DNA of 64,000 nt from Bacteroidales bacterium. Its GTDB lineage: Bacteria; Bacteroidota; Bacteroidia; Bacteroidales; UBA932. Made by a program: the position numbers and the translations under genes. The notes under the pieces were generated by a model. The model had not been told where the DNA came from and searched no databases. It saw only the letters and a list, made by a program, of their open reading frames with translations. The stretch covers positions 1 through 64,000 of the forward strand of contig JAFURF010000079.1 of NCBI GenBank assembly GCA_017471965.1, read 5' to 3'. Below, piece by piece: positions 8,940 to 16,475 of the stretch (positions are counted from its first letter, which is position 1; every line of letters begins with the position of its first letter).

Positions 8940-10079
8940 ATGAAAAAGATCATCCTTCTTCTATCAGTGGCTCTGGCGACCGCATGCGGCAAGAGTGCAA
9001 TTGACACAGAAAAAATAGCATCTTTGGCTTCAGAACAGTGCAGGATCATGGAACAAGTCCTCCCGGAGGGCACAATGCCACGTACATTCGAGAACGGAAA
9101 ACTGGTCACATCGGACCTCAGGTGGTGGTGCGCCGGTTTCTACCCTGGAATATGCTGGTACACCTGCAAACTTGGAGGTGATACAAAGGAACTTGCACTG
9201 AATCAGACGGAAAGGCTGATGGATGTCGAGAAACTGAGTCAGGATCATGATATCGGCTTTCAGGTGATGCCTTCCGTTGCGCATGCATATAGGGAAACTG
9301 GTGACAGCAAGTATCTGCCGGTCCTTGAAGAAGGGGCAACACGGCTTGCCGCTCGTTTTTCTCCTGTAGTCGGGGCGACCATGAGTTGGAACTGGGAGGG
9401 CCGGTTCCCTGTCATCGTGGACAACCTGATCAACCTGGAACTTCTTACCTATGCATCCAAACTGTTCGACAGGCCGGAATGGAAAGAGATTGCCGTCACT
9501 CACGCGTGGACAACCCTCAGGAACCATTTCCGTGAGGACTATTCATGTTATCACCTTGTGGATTTCGATCCCGAAGACGGAAGTGTGAAGGAAAAGGTGA
9601 CCCATCAGGGGTACACTGACGACTCGTCCTGGGCACGTGGCCAGTCCTGGGCTCTTTACGGATTTACCATGATGTACCGTGAGACCGGAGTGCCGGAATT
9701 CCTTGTGCATGCAGAAAATGTCGCATCATTCCTTCTTTCCAAACTCAAGGATCGCCCGATCCCAAACTGGGACTACGACGCTCCCCAGCAGGCAGATGAC
9801 GCATCTGCAGCAGCCATCATGGCATCGGCCTTTCTTGAATTGAGCCAATATGCCACTGACAGAAAGACCTCCGATATGTACTGGAACCAGGCTGAGGTCA
9901 TCTTGCGTGAACTCAGTTCGGACAAGTACCTCTGCAAGGAAGGCGAATATGCCGGATTCCTTCTTAAGCATAGTGTCGGCCACTATGCAATCGGCAACGA
10001 GGTGGATGTTCCGCTCCTTTATGCAGATTACTACTTCCTGGAGGCCCTTTACCGTTGGAAAACCCTGCGCTCCAGGTAA
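8940..10079 (+). CDS. GH88 unsaturated glucuronyl hydrolase, lipoprotein
   Basis: The family hydrates and releases 4,5-unsaturated uronic acids from the non-reducing end of oligosaccharides made by polysaccharide lyases. The 379-residue product has a lipobox (ATAC, Cys16). The two catalytic aspartates of the family are present: HDIGF (Asp104) and IVDNLIN (Asp161). The WARGQSWALYGF block is also typical. It is the first gene of an operon with ribokinase and a sugar permease. It predicts that lyase products reach the periplasm, in line with the lyase-like genes elsewhere in the window. Confidence 0.92.
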   Translation: MKKIILLLSVALATACGKSAIDTEKIASLASEQCRIMEQVLPEGTMPRTFENGKLVTSDLRWWCAGFYPGICWYTCKLGGDTKELALNQTERLMDVEKLSQDHDIGFQVMPSVAHAYRETGDSKYLPVLEEGATRLAARFSPVVGATMSWNWEGRFPVIVDNLINLELLTYASKLFDRPEWKEIAVTHAWTTLRNHFREDYSCYHLVDFDPEDGSVKEKVTHQGYTDDSSWARGQSWALYGFTMMYRETGVPEFLVHAENVASFLLSKLKDRPIPNWDYDAPQQADDASAAAIMASAFLELSQYATDRKTSDMYWNQAEVILRELSSDKYLCKEGEYAGFLLKHSVGHYAIGNEVDVPLLYADYYFLEALYRWKTLRSR

Positions 10080-10103
10080 TCATTCAACTGACAATTTATC
10101 ATT

Positions 10104-10985
10104 ATGAGCAGACTGGTAGTCATAGGCAGTTCAAATATGGATCTTACTGCCAAGGTCAGGCGGATTCCTCTCAAGGGAGAGACTGTGATGTCTGATGGTG
10201 TCGTTTCTTCTTTTGGAGGCAAGGGAGCCAACCAGGCGGTTGCCGCTCGCAGATTCGGGGCGGATGTTGTCTTTATTACGAAAGTCGGTGCCGATGGATT
10301 CGGAGAGGAAATGAAACGTCATTTCATCAACGAAGGCTTACCGGAGCGATATATAATGGTGCAGGATGACGTTGCTTCCGGTCAGGCATGGATCTGTGTT
10401 CAGGATAGCGGTGAAAATGCCATTGTGGTCATTCCCGGTGCAAATGACTGCCTTACTGCTGACGATGTGTCGGCTTTACGTGATGTGATAGAGGATGCCG
10501 ACTACCTTCTGCTGCAGTTGGAGGTGCCGATGGAGGCAGTGGAGACAGCAGCGCGCATTGCTTATGAGGCAGGAGTCAAGGTTGTGCTTAATCCGGCGCC
10601 TGCCCGCCAACTGGCAGATAGCCTCCTGCGATGTCTGTATCTCATCACGCCTAATCAGGGAGAGGCTATGCTCTTGACGGATAACGCCCCGGATCCTGCC
10701 GCGGCCCTTATGGACAAGGGGGTGGAGAATGTGATAATAACTTTAGGGGAGGAAGGTTCAGTGCTGCGGAATGCCCACAAGGAACTGCTGGTTCCCTCTC
10801 TCAAGGTCGATGCTGTGGATACTGTGGCCGCGGGTGATACCTATAGCGGGACCTTATGTGCCGCTCTCTGTGAAGGTTTTTCCATCGAGGACGCTATGGC
10901 ACTGGCTACAAAGGCCTCTGCGATTTCCGTGACAAGATGTGGGGCACAGGCATCGATCCCATACAGGGATGAATTGAATTGGTAA
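10104..10985 (+). CDS. rbsK: ribokinase (PfkB family)
   Basis: A 293-residue cytosolic sugar kinase that phosphorylates D-ribose or a similar sugar. Signature 1 GGKGANQA lies at residues 38-45. The second signature reads DTVAAGDTYSG, with catalytic Asp245; the usual TG pair is VA here, a mild deviation. NPAPA and ITPNQGEA are also ribokinase blocks. It lies 24 bases after GH88 and directly before a ribose/glucose-type permease. The substrate could be another sugar, since PfkB specificity is not fixed by these motifs. Confidence 0.85.
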   Translation: MSRLVVIGSSNMDLTAKVRRIPLKGETVMSDGVVSSFGGKGANQAVAARRFGADVVFITKVGADGFGEEMKRHFINEGLPERYIMVQDDVASGQAWICVQDSGENAIVVIPGANDCLTADDVSALRDVIEDADYLLLQLEVPMEAVETAARIAYEAGVKVVLNPAPARQLADSLLRCLYLITPNQGEAMLLTDNAPDPAAALMDKGVENVIITLGEEGSVLRNAHKELLVPSLKVDAVDTVAAGDTYSGTLCAALCEGFSIEDAMALATKASAISVTRCGAQASIPYRDELNW

Positions 10986-11002
10986 CACTAAAATCTGACA
11001 TC

Positions 11003-12004
11003 ATGTTTATAGTAACGAGTTATTCTTTGGCAGTAGTATTCTGCTTCATCACTATGCTTTGCTGGGGTTCGTGGGGCAATACGCAGAAACTTGCGGCAAA
11101 AAACTGGCGTTATGAACTGTTTTATTGGGATTATGTGATAGGAATGTTCCTGTTCGCTTTGCTTATAGCGTTCACGATGGGGTCTTTCGGTGCTGAGGGA
11201 CGTCCTTTTCTGGCCGACATCGCCCAGGTGAGTCCTGCAAATGTCGGCTGGATACTTCTTGGAGGCGTGATCTTCAATGCTTCCAATATCCTTCTTTCGG
11301 CTTCCACTTCCATCGCCGGTATGGCTGTAGCGTTTCCGCTCGGAGTCGGAATATCTCTGGTTCTTGGAACAGTCGTCAACTATTTCGGTGCTCCGAAAGG
11401 CAACCCTGCAATACTCTTTGCCGGAGTCGCTCTCATTGTCGTTGCCATCATATGTAACGGTGTCGCATCAGGGAAGATGTCTTCGGGAAAGAAGGACGGC
11501 GCAACAAAAGGAATGCTTCTGGCCGTCCTTGCCGGTACTCTTATGGCATTCTTCTACAGATTTGTCGCCATGGCAATGGATCTGAATGATTTTGCCTCTC
11601 CTGCGGCAGGTAAGGCTACGCCGTATACTGCCATAGTCATTTTCAGTACAGGTGTCCTGCTCTCCAACTTCATTTTCAATACCATCGTGATGAAGAAGCC
11701 GTTTGTGGGCGAGCCGGTCTCATACAAAGAATATTTCAAGGGAAGCAGGACCACCCACCTCGTAGGCATGCTCGGAGGCTTCATATGGTGTCTTGGAACA
11801 GCGTTCAGTTACATCGCATCGGGAAAGGCCGGTGCGGCTATCTCCTACGCCCTCGGTCAGGGCGCTCCTATGGTGGCGGCCTTGTGGGGTGTCTTCATTT
11901 GGAAGGAGTTCAAGGGGGCGCGTAAGAATGTCTATTCCCTTCTTGGTCTGATGTTCTTCTTCTTCCTCTCAGGACTTGCGCTCATCATTTTGTCCGGCAA
12001 TTGA
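11003..12004 (+). CDS. sugar permease of the glucose/ribose porter (GRP/RbsU-like) family
   Basis: A 333-residue polytopic inner-membrane protein with about ten hydrophobic helices. It shows MLCWGSWGNTQKL near the N-terminus, AFPLGVGISLVLGTVVNY in the middle and a C-terminal Gly-rich block with the QGAPMVAALWGVFIWKEF motif. These belong to the drug/metabolite superfamily branch that includes RbsU and GlcU. The ATG at 11003 is preferred to a GTG-like start at 10979 that overlaps rbsK. Position after rbsK suggests uptake of ribose or a related free sugar. Confidence 0.82.
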   Translation: MFIVTSYSLAVVFCFITMLCWGSWGNTQKLAAKNWRYELFYWDYVIGMFLFALLIAFTMGSFGAEGRPFLADIAQVSPANVGWILLGGVIFNASNILLSASTSIAGMAVAFPLGVGISLVLGTVVNYFGAPKGNPAILFAGVALIVVAIICNGVASGKMSSGKKDGATKGMLLAVLAGTLMAFFYRFVAMAMDLNDFASPAAGKATPYTAIVIFSTGVLLSNFIFNTIVMKKPFVGEPVSYKEYFKGSRTTHLVGMLGGFIWCLGTAFSYIASGKAGAAISYALGQGAPMVAALWGVFIWKEFKGARKNVYSLLGLMFFFFLSGLALIILSGN

Positions 12005-12016
12005 TTCCTGTCAGGT

Positions 12017-12066
12017 TTTGGGATTTAGATAAAAAGTTGTACATTTGCAAAATGTGTACGTACACA
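12017..12066 (+). promoter_or_regulatory. promoter and LacI-type operator of the GRE operon
   Basis: TTTG at 12017-12020, a 19-base spacer, then TACATTTG at 12040-12047 is a perfect Bacteroidetes promoter. Six bases past the -7 box is a perfect 14-bp palindrome, TGTGTACGTACACA (12053-12066), with a central CG as in LacI operators. A repressor bound here would cover the transcription start. Confidence 0.82.
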
Positions 12067-12094
12067 CTATTGATATTCAAAACCGACAGAACCT

Positions 12095-14314
12095 ATGAGA
12101 TACGGAATTCCTTCAAGATTCATTGCATCATTGTCGGGATGTGTAATGATGTTCATTGCAGCGTCCTGTGGTAATGCTTGCCAACATCAATGTACCATAG
12201 TTCATTCCGCTGGACTGTCCGATTCTCTGCATATTGCCGTGCGGGATATCGGAGAATACATTTCCCGGAGTATTCCGGAGGGATGTGTGGAATATGGATC
12301 CCCTGACTCGGCATTTGACCGTGAAGGTGATGTCATAGTTCTTGTTGACCGTTCGGACAGTATGCTTGTGTCCATGTGCAGTGAATATGGACTGGATGTT
12401 TCTCCGAAGGAGTGGAACAGTTTTGCCATAACCGGTTTTGCACGTAAGGATAGTGAAGGAATGATCTATTTCCTTGAGGGCGCTGATTTGTGGGGAAGGC
12501 AATACGCAGCCTATGATTTCCTTGAACGTTATCTGGGAGTGAGGTATCTCAAGCCGGATCATGACCATGTGCCGGTTTTCAGACGCTTCAAATCTCCGGA
12601 AATCAATACAGGCATTCAGAAGCCGGATTATAAATGGAGGGGACTGTATCCGTGGCATTACAATTATGGCAGTCGCGGACTTCATTCTTTCTGTGATATA
12701 AATGCCCGTTTCGTTGCGCAGGATTGGGACTGGTTCTGCAGTCTCGCCGACTGGATGGTCAAGAACAAGCAGAACGCCGTTCTCTGGTTTGATGACGTCT
12801 TTTCTCATGAGAACATATCTGGTCAGTTCCCTGACTCTGTGACGGATTATTATGCCCTCAGAGGCATCAGGCAGGTTCTGGGCATGGGCTGGGCTTCCAA
12901 CGAGGACCGTAATCCCGGCTTCCCATATCAGGAAATCATCTGTGTGGACGAGTATGGAAAGTCCATAGAGACGGAAGACTGGCGTCGTGCCATATGTCCT
13001 GAATCCGATGCATATTTCAAGATGGCGGACAAGAATTTTGCGAATATGAAACTTGACAAGCCGGAAAACTATCTCGGTGTGCTTATCGGATATGCAGAAA
13101 ACTCCTGGGCGGCATATGAGTCAGGGGTGAATTGTGTCCATCATAAGGGCGTTCCGTCAAGTTCACTGATGCTTAGAGACCTGAAATATGTCAAGGAGAA
13201 GTTTGAAAAGGCAGGTCTGGGACATCTTCCTGTTGGATATGTCACATCTACACATTCCATCCATCCCGGCAATCCGTTCGAGACAGATGCCTTCCTGGAC
13301 GGAATAGATGACAACGCCATATTCACCATGCATACATACCAGCAGAGCGCATGGACTCAGTTTGAACGTCTGTATGACAGGATAAAGAAGAAGAACGACA
13401 GCGAAGGAGCAGACCTTAAGGTCTTCCATATAGGAGAAGTAGCGTTCATCTGCGGCGCGGATATTCCGCTGCTAAAGCCTTCGATCATAAGGAGGAGGAG
13501 CGAACATTTCGACTCTCTTCCCAAGGAGAACACCATCGGACATCTTGCCACATTGAACACGACTCAGTTCCTGTACTGGTACAAGACATATCAGATGATG
13601 AGGTGGCAGTGGCATAAGGATGATGCGAGATGGGATGAGGACACTTACAGTAATCTCGCTGCGGTTTTCGGCGATAAGGATGCCATAAGGATCAATGAGA
13701 TCTTCAACAGGTTTGCCTGCCTTGAGTATGTCCTTCCGTATTCGCAGATCGACTCTCTGAAGCATACTGTAGCAGACCTCAGACCTCCGGTACAATGGGG
13801 AAGATACAATGCGAAGACCCATCCGAATGAATTCGGCTTCCTTCTTTGGGCAGATGTCAAGGATATGGATCAACTCTGTGGTGCGGAAGCAAGCATCGGG
13901 CAGATACGCGCTCTGAATGAGGAACTTAAGAAAGGTAAAGACCAATTCTATAATGCGGAGTTCTATCCGATAATACGTCTTACGGCCGATTACTATTCTT
14001 TAAGGATTCATTACGGAAAATATCTTGTCAATATGTCTCGCGCTGAAGAAGCCTATGCTGCTTCAGGCTGGAGTGAGACAGTCCGGGCGCTTCTTTTAAA
14101 TGCCGAGTCGGAATTGTCTGCAGCAAAGGCAGATCTGGAAAATTATAATGAGATTTTCTATGGATTGATTAAATTTGATGTGTCTGCTGCTTCACGTGCA
14201 AAGAAGGCTGATATAGACAGGGATTTCGTGTTCAATCCTGATGGGGAATATCTCGGATCGCGACTGAATGATGTCCGAGAGTCATTGAAGGCAAATAAAT
14301 TAATGATAAAATAA
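12095..14314 (+). CDS. alpha-glucuronidase-like (GH67-N / DUF4838-type) lipoprotein
   Basis: A 739-residue protein with a signal peptide and a lipoprotein cysteine at about residue 25 (IAASC). The segment EGADLWGRQYAAYDFLERYL followed by GVRYLKPD resembles the N-terminal domain of GH67 alpha-glucuronidases and the DUF4838 group. This is followed by a large barrel-like region rich in Trp and acidic residues and a helical C-terminal part. I cannot name catalytic residues with confidence. It is the first gene of the operon ending in GH36, 7 bases before the pyruvyl-transferase-fold lipoprotein. Removal of glucuronic acid side chains is the likeliest job, by similarity and context only. Confidence 0.6.
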   Translation: MRYGIPSRFIASLSGCVMMFIAASCGNACQHQCTIVHSAGLSDSLHIAVRDIGEYISRSIPEGCVEYGSPDSAFDREGDVIVLVDRSDSMLVSMCSEYGLDVSPKEWNSFAITGFARKDSEGMIYFLEGADLWGRQYAAYDFLERYLGVRYLKPDHDHVPVFRRFKSPEINTGIQKPDYKWRGLYPWHYNYGSRGLHSFCDINARFVAQDWDWFCSLADWMVKNKQNAVLWFDDVFSHENISGQFPDSVTDYYALRGIRQVLGMGWASNEDRNPGFPYQEIICVDEYGKSIETEDWRRAICPESDAYFKMADKNFANMKLDKPENYLGVLIGYAENSWAAYESGVNCVHHKGVPSSSLMLRDLKYVKEKFEKAGLGHLPVGYVTSTHSIHPGNPFETDAFLDGIDDNAIFTMHTYQQSAWTQFERLYDRIKKKNDSEGADLKVFHIGEVAFICGADIPLLKPSIIRRRSEHFDSLPKENTIGHLATLNTTQFLYWYKTYQMMRWQWHKDDARWDEDTYSNLAAVFGDKDAIRINEIFNRFACLEYVLPYSQIDSLKHTVADLRPPVQWGRYNAKTHPNEFGFLLWADVKDMDQLCGAEASIGQIRALNEELKKGKDQFYNAEFYPIIRLTADYYSLRIHYGKYLVNMSRAEEAYAASGWSETVRALLLNAESELSAAKADLENYNEIFYGLIKFDVSAASRAKKADIDRDFVFNPDGEYLGSRLNDVRESLKANKLMIK

Positions 14315-14321
14315 TAAAGGT

Positions 14322-15575
14322 ATGAATTCAAAGAGATTGTTTGCAGCATTGGCGGCGGTTGTCCTGATGGCTGTCTCATGTGGAAAGAAGGAAGCCCCTG
14401 TAATCCTTCTGCGTTCAGGATGGCAGGTTGAAAATATCGGAGATGTGGCCCATACTCCTGGTTTTCTTGCTGTTGCCGAGAAGTATTATCCGGAGGCGGA
14501 AGTCATCTTCTGGCCTTTCTATGGCCTTCTTCCTGAAGAGGAGGTGGAAATGCTTCAGAAGCGTTTCCCTAAACTTACCATTGTAAGAGGATTCCTCAAC
14601 GATTCAGGAGTCCCTTCTACTCCTGAACTTGCTGACGCCATTCTGAAGGCAGACATCTTCGTGCACAATTCAGGGCCTTCTACGCTTTCATGGAAAGAGG
14701 CCTATCTGTTCAAGAAGACTACCGGGAAGCCTTTCGGAGTCTATGGCGTGACATACGGACTGTATGGTGTTCCTGAGAAGGATGCCCTGAATGAGGCTGA
14801 CTTCATCTATTTCCGTGACACGATCTCTCTTGAGATAGCAAAGAAGGACGGCCTTAAGGCTCCTGTAGTCGAGTGGGGACCGGATGCTGCATTCGGAACG
14901 GATGTCACCGACGATGCAAAGGCTGAGGCTTTCCTTAAGGCGCATGGTCTTGAGGAAGGAAAGTTCATCTGCTGCAACCCGAACCACAGGCGTACCCCTT
15001 TCTGGGAGCATAAGTTCAAGAACAGGAATTTCGATCCAGCAGTCCATGAACTCAACGAATCCATGAAGGAACATGACCATGCCCCTATGATCGAGGCCAT
15101 CACTCAGATCGTAAGGAATACCGATCTCAAGGTGCTCATCGGACATGAGGACTATACCGAACTTCCGATCGGAAAAGAGTGGATTCTCGATAACTTGCCT
15201 GAAGATGTGAAGCCGAGAGTCGTATGGAGGGATACCCCTTGGAATGTAGACGAAGCCATCAGTATATATAAACGCTCGGTAGGCCTTTTTAGCCACGAAA
15301 TGCATAGCCCTATCATGTGTATCGCTAACGGAATTCCTGCGATTGTCGTACGTTGGGCAGAGCAGAGTACGAAGGGATGGATGTGGAAGACCATCGGACT
15401 CGAACAGTGGCTGTTTGATTTTGACAATGAGGATGATGTGAAGAGATATGTTCCGACCGTACTTGAGATGGCGATGTATCCGGAGAAGGCGAAGGAAACA
15501 GCGCTGAGGGCTCAGAAGTTCGTGAACGAAAGGCAGAAGGAAACCATGGATGTCCTCAAGGCTGCTGTCAGGTGA
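14322..15575 (+). CDS. polysaccharide pyruvyl transferase-fold lipoprotein
   Basis: A 417-residue protein with a clear lipoprotein signal (lipobox AVSC, Cys20). The mature part looks like the PS_pyruv_trans family: NIGDVAHTPGFLAV near the start, HNSGPSTLSW, GVYGVTYGLYG and a late segment SVGLFSHEMHSPIMCIANG resembling the nucleotide-sugar-like binding half. Known members add a pyruvate ketal to glycans in the cytosol using phosphoenolpyruvate, so export is odd. Its last bases overlap the GRE activase in a GTGA junction, implying coupled translation. It could bind or modify pyruvylated glycan outside the cytosol; no function is proven. Confidence 0.7.
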   Translation: MNSKRLFAALAAVVLMAVSCGKKEAPVILLRSGWQVENIGDVAHTPGFLAVAEKYYPEAEVIFWPFYGLLPEEEVEMLQKRFPKLTIVRGFLNDSGVPSTPELADAILKADIFVHNSGPSTLSWKEAYLFKKTTGKPFGVYGVTYGLYGVPEKDALNEADFIYFRDTISLEIAKKDGLKAPVVEWGPDAAFGTDVTDDAKAEAFLKAHGLEEGKFICCNPNHRRTPFWEHKFKNRNFDPAVHELNESMKEHDHAPMIEAITQIVRNTDLKVLIGHEDYTELPIGKEWILDNLPEDVKPRVVWRDTPWNVDEAISIYKRSVGLFSHEMHSPIMCIANGIPAIVVRWAEQSTKGWMWKTIGLEQWLFDFDNEDDVKRYVPTVLEMAMYPEKAKETALRAQKFVNERQKETMDVLKAAVR

Positions 15576-16474
15576 AAGGAATAATATTCGACATACAACG
15601 TTTTGCTTTGCACGACGGTCCGGGCATCAGGACTGTCGTGTTTCTCAAAGGATGCCTTTTCAGATGCGTCTGGTGTTGCAATCCTGAGTCGCAGTCCCGT
15701 CAGCCTCAACTTGCTTTTGTCGAGGAGGATTGCGTGAATTGCGGAGAGTGTTCCAAGGTCTGTGACAGGAATGTCTTCACATCCTTCTTTGGAAGGCTCA
15801 AGGTCAGGCATGACAGGTGTGATGCCTGTGGAAAATGCATTGATGTGTGTACGCGCAAGGCCTTGAAGATCTACGGACAGGAAGTGACGTCCGATGAGAT
15901 AATTGCAGAGGTTCTGAAGGATCGGTCCTATTATGAGCAGTCAGGAGGTGGTGTGACATTTTCCGGAGGCGATCCGCTTCATCAGTTCGGGTTTCTTACG
16001 GAACTTCTTGAAAAGTCGAAGGCTGAAGGACTGGATACATGTGTGGAATCTGAAGGACTGGGTTCTGTGCGGCAGTTCGAGGAACTGCTCCCATTGGTCG
16101 ATACTTTCTATTATGACTATAAGATGACAGACCCGGCGGTCCATAGGAGATATACAGGCCATGATAACGAGGGTGTGATTGAGAATCTGAAGTATCTCTG
16201 TACTCATGGTGCGGATGTGGTGCTCAGATGTATAATAGTGCCCGGAGTCAATGACAACGCCGCACATTTCAAGGCCATCGCGGGCCTCGGTAATGAATTC
16301 AAGGCGATAAGACGTATAGAAGTCTTCGGATATCACGACTTCGGCGCCTTCAAGTACAGGAGGCTCGGAATGAAATATGGGATGAAAGGTAAACGGAGTG
16401 TGGAGCCTGCGCAGGTAGATGAGTGGATATCGGAGATAAGGAAATATGGATGTGACAAAATAATCAAAGGCTGA
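15572..16474 (+). CDS. glycyl radical enzyme activase (radical SAM)
   Basis: A 300-residue radical SAM enzyme that would install the glycyl radical on its partner. The SAM cluster motif is C28-x3-C32-x2-C35 (GCLFRCVWC). Two ferredoxin-type [4Fe-4S] motifs follow, C54/C57/C60/C64 and C83/C86/C89/C93, as in the activases of dehydratase-type GREs. GGGVTFSGGDP is the conserved radical SAM glycine motif. The start is GTG at 15572, overlapping the stop of the preceding gene. The GRE gene begins one base after its stop. No signal peptide is present, so it acts in the cytosol. Confidence 0.93.
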   Translation: MKGIIFDIQRFALHDGPGIRTVVFLKGCLFRCVWCCNPESQSRQPQLAFVEEDCVNCGECSKVCDRNVFTSFFGRLKVRHDRCDACGKCIDVCTRKALKIYGQEVTSDEIIAEVLKDRSYYEQSGGGVTFSGGDPLHQFGFLTELLEKSKAEGLDTCVESEGLGSVRQFEELLPLVDTFYYDYKMTDPAVHRRYTGHDNEGVIENLKYLCTHGADVVLRCIIVPGVNDNAAHFKAIAGLGNEFKAIRRIEVFGYHDFGAFKYRRLGMKYGMKGKRSVEPAQVDEWISEIRKYGCDKIIKG

Positions 16475-16475
16475 T

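Noticed and set aside
10979..11002. Earlier start of the sugar permease overlapping rbsK
   Set aside because: The added residues are polar and not part of the first helix; ATG 11003 directly precedes the conserved membrane segment.
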